A DNA stretch of 64,000 nucleotides. Origin: Streptomyces sp. XY006 (lineage in GTDB: Bacteria; Actinomycetota; Actinomycetes; Streptomycetales; Streptomycetaceae). Shown here one piece after another: positions 61,195 to 64,000 of the stretch (the first letter of the stretch is position 1; each line of letters starts with the position of its first letter). Below the pieces are notes generated by a model. It did not search any database. It was given only the letters and a program-made list of their open reading frames with translations, and was not told the origin of the DNA. The stretch lies in assembly GCF_002237655.1 (NCBI RefSeq), contig NZ_NOKT01000028.1, forward strand, positions 60,705-124,704, in the 5' to 3' direction. A program made the translations under genes and the position numbers.

Positions 61195-62577
61195 TCAGGC
61201 GACCCGGCGGACCACGTAGGCCGTCCCCCGGTCCGCCGGCTCCTCCCCGACGTACTCCTGGTTCCTCATCTCGCACCACGCCGGGATGTCCAGCCGGGCG
61301 GCCTCGTCGTCCGACAGCACCCGGACCAGGCCGCCCACCGGCACGTCGCCGATCACCTTGGCCAGCTCGATGACCGGGATGGGGCAGCGCTTGCCGAGGG
61401 AGTCCACGACGAGGACGTCCTCCTCGCGGGCGACCGCCGCCGCGGCGGCCGGGGCGCCGAGCTTGTCCCGGACCGCCGCCACCACCCCGGGCAGCACCTC
61501 CAGGAACCGCTCCACGTCCTCCTCGGCCGCCCCCATCGGCAGCGACACCCGCACGTTCCCCTCACTCAGCACCCCCATCGCCCGCAGCACATGGCTGGGC
61601 GTCAGCGTGCTGCTCGTGCAGGACGACCCGGACGACACGGAGAAGCCCTCCCGGTCCAGCTCGTGCAGCAGCGCCTCGCCGTCGACGTAGAGACAGGAGA
61701 AGGTGACGACCCCGGGCAGCCGGCGCACCGGATGGCCCACCACCTCGACGTCGGGGACGAGCCGGGGCACCCGGGCGCGGATCCGCTCCGTCAGTTCCCG
61801 CAGCCGCGCGGCCTCGGCGGCCGCCTCCGCCCGCACCGCCCGCAGGGACGCGGCCGCCGCCACGATCGCCGGGAGGTTCTCGAAGCCGGGCGCCCGCCCC
61901 GACTCGCGCTCGTCCACCGGCCCTTGCGCCGAGAACCGCACCCCCTTGCGCACCACGAGCAGCCCGACCCCGGACGGCCCGCCCCACTTGTGCGCGCTCG
62001 CCGTCAGCAGCGACCAGTCCCCGTCCACCGGCCCCCACCCCAGCGACTGCGCCGCGTCCACCAGCAACGGCACCCCGGCCGCCCGGCACACCTCGGCCAC
62101 CTCGGCGACCGGCTGCTCGGTCCCCACCTCGTGGTTGGCCGACTGCAGACACGCCAGGGCGGTGTCCTCGCGCAGGGCGCCGGCGTACGCCGACGGATCC
62201 ACCGCGCCGCTGCGGTCCACCGCCACCCGGCCGACCGAACCGCCCGCCGCCTCGTGCGCCTCCGCCGAATGGAGTACCGAGGAGTGTTCGACCGCTGACA
62301 CGATCAGGTGGCGCCCGACCCGCCGCCGCCCGGCCAGTGCCCCGGCAATCCCCGTGTGCACGGCACGCGTTCCGGACGGGGTGAAGGCCAGCTCGTCCGG
62401 GCGGCACCCCACCGCCTCGGCGGCGGCCTCCCGCGCGGCGTCCAGCAGGACCCGGGCCCGCCGTCCCTCCCTGTACAGACGTGCGGGATCGGCCCACCCC
62501 TCGTCCAGGGCGGCCAGCAGGGCCTGCCGGGCGACGGAATGGAGCGGAGCAGCGGAAGCAGCATCGAAGTAGGCCAC
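61195..62577 (-). CDS. Cysteine desulfurase fused to a TusA-like sulfur carrier
   Basis: A 460-residue two-domain protein. Residues 1-375 are a class V PLP aminotransferase of the NifS/IscS type: FDAASAAPLHSVARQ, ANHEVGTEQPVAEVAEVC, PLP lysine K197 in TASAHKWGGPSGVG, and mobile active-site cysteine C320 in SSGSSCTSS. Residues about 385-460 are TusA/SirA-like with the CPxP motif in DSLGKRCPIPVIELAKVIG (C398). The enzyme would strip sulfur from cysteine and pass it as persulfide to its own carrier domain. Final acceptors (tRNA thiolation, molybdopterin, Fe-S) are unknown. It is divergent from ctaC. Confidence 0.92.
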   Translation of the reverse strand: MAYFDAASAAPLHSVARQALLAALDEGWADPARLYREGRRARVLLDAAREAAAEAVGCRPDELAFTPSGTRAVHTGIAGALAGRRRVGRHLIVSAVEHSSVLHSAEAHEAAGGSVGRVAVDRSGAVDPSAYAGALREDTALACLQSANHEVGTEQPVAEVAEVCRAAGVPLLVDAAQSLGWGPVDGDWSLLTASAHKWGGPSGVGLLVVRKGVRFSAQGPVDERESGRAPGFENLPAIVAAAASLRAVRAEAAAEAARLRELTERIRARVPRLVPDVEVVGHPVRRLPGVVTFSCLYVDGEALLHELDREGFSVSSGSSCTSSTLTPSHVLRAMGVLSEGNVRVSLPMGAAEEDVERFLEVLPGVVAAVRDKLGAPAAAAAVAREEDVLVVDSLGKRCPIPVIELAKVIGDVPVGGLVRVLSDDEAARLDIPAWCEMRNQEYVGEEPADRGTAYVVRRVA

Positions 62578-62615
62578 ACGCCAACGCTAGAACGCCCGGA
62601 AGCGGAACGGACCCC

Positions 62616-62662
62616 AGGGGTGCGGGGAACTGCGCGAAAAGCCACAATCCACCCGCAGCCGC
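62616..62662. repeat. Copy of the dispersed GCGGGGAACTGCGCGA repeat
   Basis: AGGGGTGCGGGGAACTGCGC followed by gaaaagcc and acccgcagcc matches the copies at 35327-35370 and 44700-44740. It lies between the desulfurase gene and the cta promoter. Confidence 0.65.
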
Positions 62663-62727
62663 CAATTCAGCGAACCACCCGAGTGAGTAGGCACCCCTCC
62701 CCGAGAACCCCCGGAGGGCGTCGGCTA

Positions 62728-62756
62728 GGGTTTGGTCCGCATAAACATCCAAACCC
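62728..62756 (+). promoter_or_regulatory. Inverted repeat in the ctaC promoter region
   Basis: Perfect 8-base arms GGGTTTGG and CCAAACCC around a 13-base AT-richer spacer (tccgcataaacat), 86 bases upstream of the ctaC start. The size (29 bases) and position suit an operator for the cytochrome oxidase operon; the spacer's cataaa might also be part of a promoter. Confidence 0.5.
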
Positions 62757-62841
62757 CTGCCCGACGCAGGGCGGCGACCGACCAGCGAGAAGGCCAGGCC
62801 GCAGCCGAACCGCGCGGGCGAGACTCTCGGGAAGGCGCTAC

Positions 62842-63807
62842 GTGAGTCCCAACGGCTCCGACCGCTCGCCGCGGCGCCCGATGCGGCGGAAGCTGCTGCA
62901 GGCACTGACCGCGGGCCTGGTCTTGGCGACAGCCACCGGTTGCTCGTACAACTGGGAAGACTTCCCCCGCCTTGGTATGCCCACCCCGACCACGGAAGAG
63001 GCTCCGCGGATCCTCTCCCTGTGGCAGGGGTCCTGGGCGGCTGCGCTCGCCGTCGGCGTGCTGGTGTGGGGTCTGATCCTGTGGAGTGCTTTCTTCCACC
63101 GGCGCAGCCGCACCAAGGTCGAGGTTCCTCCGCAGACCCGGTACAACATGCCCATCGAGGCGCTGTACACGGTCGTCCCGCTCATCATCGTCTCGGTGCT
63201 GTTCTACTTCACCGCCCGCGACGAGTCCGAGCTGCTCAGCCTCAAGAAGAAGCCCGACGTCACGGTGAACGTGGTCGGCTTCCAGTGGAGCTGGTGCTTC
63301 AACTACATCGAGCCGGTCGCCGGTTCCACGGGTGACGCCAAGAAGTCCCCGGAGCTCGACGCGATCCCGGACCGGTTCAAGGAAGACTTCCCGGCCGACG
63401 CCGGCGGCGTCTACGACTGCGGTACCCCCGGCACCCGGAACCCGCAGACCAACAACCCGGGTCCGACGCTGTGGCTGCCCAAGGGCAAGACGGTCCGCTT
63501 CGTGCTGACCTCGCGTGACGTCATCCACTCCTTCTGGGTGGTGCCGTTCCTCATGAAGCAGGACGTCATCCCGGGCCACACCAACGCCTTCGAAGTGACC
63601 CCCAACAAGGAGGGCACCTTCCTGGGCAAGTGCGCCGAGCTCTGCGGCGTCGACCACTCCCGGATGCTGTTCAACGTGAAGGTGGTCTCCCCCGAGCGCT
63701 ACGAGCAGCACCTCAAGGACCTCGTGGACAAGCAGCAGAACGGTTACGTTCCTGCCGGCATCGAGCAGGCGGGCCCCGAGAAGAACCGAAGGTCGAACAT
63801 CCTGTGA
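62842..63807 (+). CDS. ctaC: Cytochrome c oxidase subunit II
   Basis: The copper-A subunit of aa3-type oxidase; it accepts electrons and passes them to subunit I. The 321-residue lipoprotein has a signal with lipobox (LATATGC), two transmembrane helices (about 55-80 and 110-130), and an extracellular cupredoxin domain. That domain contains VNVVGFQWSWCFNYIEPVAG, SRDVIHSFWVVPFLMKQD and the Cu-A site CAELCGVDHSRM (Cys, Glu, Cys, His, Met). GTG 62842 was chosen to include a complete basic N-terminus before the signal peptide. The stop overlaps the ctaD start (GTGA). Confidence 0.96.
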   Translation: MSPNGSDRSPRRPMRRKLLQALTAGLVLATATGCSYNWEDFPRLGMPTPTTEEAPRILSLWQGSWAAALAVGVLVWGLILWSAFFHRRSRTKVEVPPQTRYNMPIEALYTVVPLIIVSVLFYFTARDESELLSLKKKPDVTVNVVGFQWSWCFNYIEPVAGSTGDAKKSPELDAIPDRFKEDFPADAGGVYDCGTPGTRNPQTNNPGPTLWLPKGKTVRFVLTSRDVIHSFWVVPFLMKQDVIPGHTNAFEVTPNKEGTFLGKCAELCGVDHSRMLFNVKVVSPERYEQHLKDLVDKQQNGYVPAGIEQAGPEKNRRSNIL

Positions 63808-64000
63808 GCATCCTCAACGAACCTCAGGGTGCCGCGGCGGCAGGGTCCCACTACGAGGACGAGTTGCCGGTCCGGCGCCAGAACCGCGGCAGTGTCGTGG
63901 TCAAGTGGCTGACGACCACGGACCACAAGACGATCGGCACGCTGTACCTGGTGACGTCGTTCGCGTTCTTCGTCATCGGTGGCGTGATGGCGCTGTTCAT
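63804..64000 (+). CDS. ctaD: Cytochrome c oxidase subunit I, N-terminal part; runs off the window
   Basis: Starts at GTG 63804, overlapping the ctaC stop by four bases, and continues past base 64000. The 65 complete codons give a hydrophilic N-terminus and then VVKWLTTTDHKTIGTLYLVT, the characteristic start of heme-copper oxidase subunit I, followed by the first transmembrane helix (AFFVIGGVMALF). The heme and copper ligands lie outside the window. It is translationally coupled with ctaC. Confidence 0.94.
   Translation, partial: MSILNEPQGAAAAGSHYEDELPVRRQNRGSVVVKWLTTTDHKTIGTLYLVTSFAFFVIGGVMALF

Overview
The window is high-GC actinobacterial chromosome and looks like the conserved core of a Streptomyces. 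Codon third positions are almost all G or C, GTG and TTG starts are frequent, and GC-rich hairpins separate genes. The gene order (glnII, glnA, lipA/lipB, aceE, sucB/lpdA/pepA, cobalamin genes, pspA, nadA, ctaC/ctaD) matches my memory of the S. coelicolor region holding glnII, glnA and pspA; no database was consulted. I see no tRNA or rRNA gene, no insertion sequence, no prophage and no CRISPR array.

Layout. 1-7.7 kb: end of a secreted-protein gene, a two-component pair, an epimerase, a GlnRII-like winged-helix regulator, type II glutamine synthetase (glnII), a secreted DPBB-like protein, an ArsC-like protein and a small conserved protein. 7.7-13.5 kb: an aldo/keto reductase divergent from a TetR regulator, an AlkZ-like protein, an unusual hydrolase-kinase fusion and a cupin. 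13.5-19 kb: glnA, an RDD protein, a DUF4191 protein and lipoate genes (lipB, lipA). 19-27.9 kb: a large helix-turn-helix regulator, FAD oxidoreductase, SDR39U1 epimerase, GNAT enzyme, MarP-like protease, peptidoglycan amidase and a WYL regulator. 27.9-37 kb: pyruvate and 2-oxoglutarate dehydrogenase parts (aceE, sucB, lpdA) with a GntR regulator, then pepA. 37-44.7 kb: a GH114-like lipoprotein behind a decayed gene fragment, and scattered cobalamin genes cobS, cobT and a fused cobU. 44.7-50 kb: small proteins, methyltransferases, pspA-pspAA and a LuxR-type two-component pair. 50-57.7 kb: an RND pump, a Ser/Thr kinase with a beta-propeller-like sensor, nadA and erpA. 57.7-64 kb: a large membrane-anchored protein, adoK, a cysteine desulfurase fused to TusA, and the start of the cytochrome oxidase operon (ctaC, ctaD).

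Functional themes. Nitrogen assimilation is the clearest: both glutamine synthetase genes carry a four-box GlnR-type operator about 95 bp upstream of their starts, and a GlnR-like regulator lies beside glnII. Lipoate synthesis and the lipoate-dependent dehydrogenase complex lie within 20 kb of each other. Sulfur and Fe-S handling (lipA, erpA, nadA, desulfurase-TusA) recurs.

I did not find a clearly new multi-gene system. The most interesting items are single-gene or site-level: an alpha/beta hydrolase fused to an APH-type kinase, a degenerate metallo-beta-lactamase domain fused to CobU, the desulfurase-TusA fusion, two small unassigned ORFs, a probable CTG-initiated gene, several perfect palindromes in promoters, and a dispersed hairpin repeat.
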